Assembly (NCBI RefSeq): GCF_035582795.1
Contig: NC_134367.1
Coordinates: 82,691,062 to 82,755,061 of the forward strand
Length of the DNA: 64,000 nucleotides
Direction: 5' to 3'
Origin: Mycteria americana
Taxonomy: Eukaryota; Chordata; Aves; Ciconiiformes; Ciconiidae
In this document: positions 63,982 to 64,000 of the stretch, one piece after another
How the letters are laid out: every line of letters starts with the position of its first letter
How positions within the stretch are numbered: the first letter of the stretch is position 1
Notes under the pieces: generated by a model
What the model saw: the letters and a program-made list of their open reading frames with translations, nothing else
The model's database searches: none
What the model was told of the DNA's origin: nothing
Translations under genes and position numbers: made by a program

Positions 63982-64000
63982 GTAAGTGTATTTTGATGAA

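Overview
The window is vertebrate nuclear DNA and almost certainly from a bird. It has long introns with short, strongly conserved exons, GC-rich CpG-island promoters, low repeat content, and CR1 LINEs with the typical 3' ATTCTGTG direct repeats as the only abundant transposon. The bird order cannot be told from the sequence.

Three protein-coding genes are present in the order URB2 (minus), TAF5L (plus), ABCB10 (plus). I recall the same three neighbours in human 1q42. URB2 occupies about 1-17,600: seven coding exons could be placed, giving 1,476 codons in one frame, and only the C-terminal exon is missing (off the left edge or unrecognised). TAF5L is complete: four coding exons at 22,892-38,457 give 589 codons plus stop, with a presumed non-coding first exon near 17.7-17.9 kb and a 3' UTR to about 39.65 kb. 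URB2 and TAF5L are head to head in one CpG island (about 17.3-18.7 kb), so they probably share a bidirectional promoter. ABCB10 starts at 48,211 in a second CpG island (about 47.7-48.9 kb), and its first five coding exons (350 codons) run to 63,981. The ATP-binding domain lies beyond the right edge.

Between TAF5L and ABCB10 (39.7-47.7 kb) no gene is recognised, but a third CpG island at about 45.95-46.65 kb has no assigned transcript. Repeats: a 3' CR1 fragment with an intact 291-codon reverse-transcriptase tail at 57.8-58.8 kb in ABCB10 intron 1; two decayed antisense CR1 pieces in TAF5L introns (25.1 and 29.3 kb); a hAT-like non-autonomous element at 9.55-9.84 kb; and some simple and tandem repeats.

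The genes do not form one pathway: URB2 acts in nucleolar ribosome biogenesis, TAF5L in the SAGA/PCAF histone acetyltransferase complex, and ABCB10 in the mitochondrial inner membrane. No exotic new system was found. The best leads are the orphan CpG island, a 38-bp element shared by 56.0 and 57.7 kb, a retrocopy-like segment at 51 kb, and predicted upstream ORFs in TAF5L and ABCB10.
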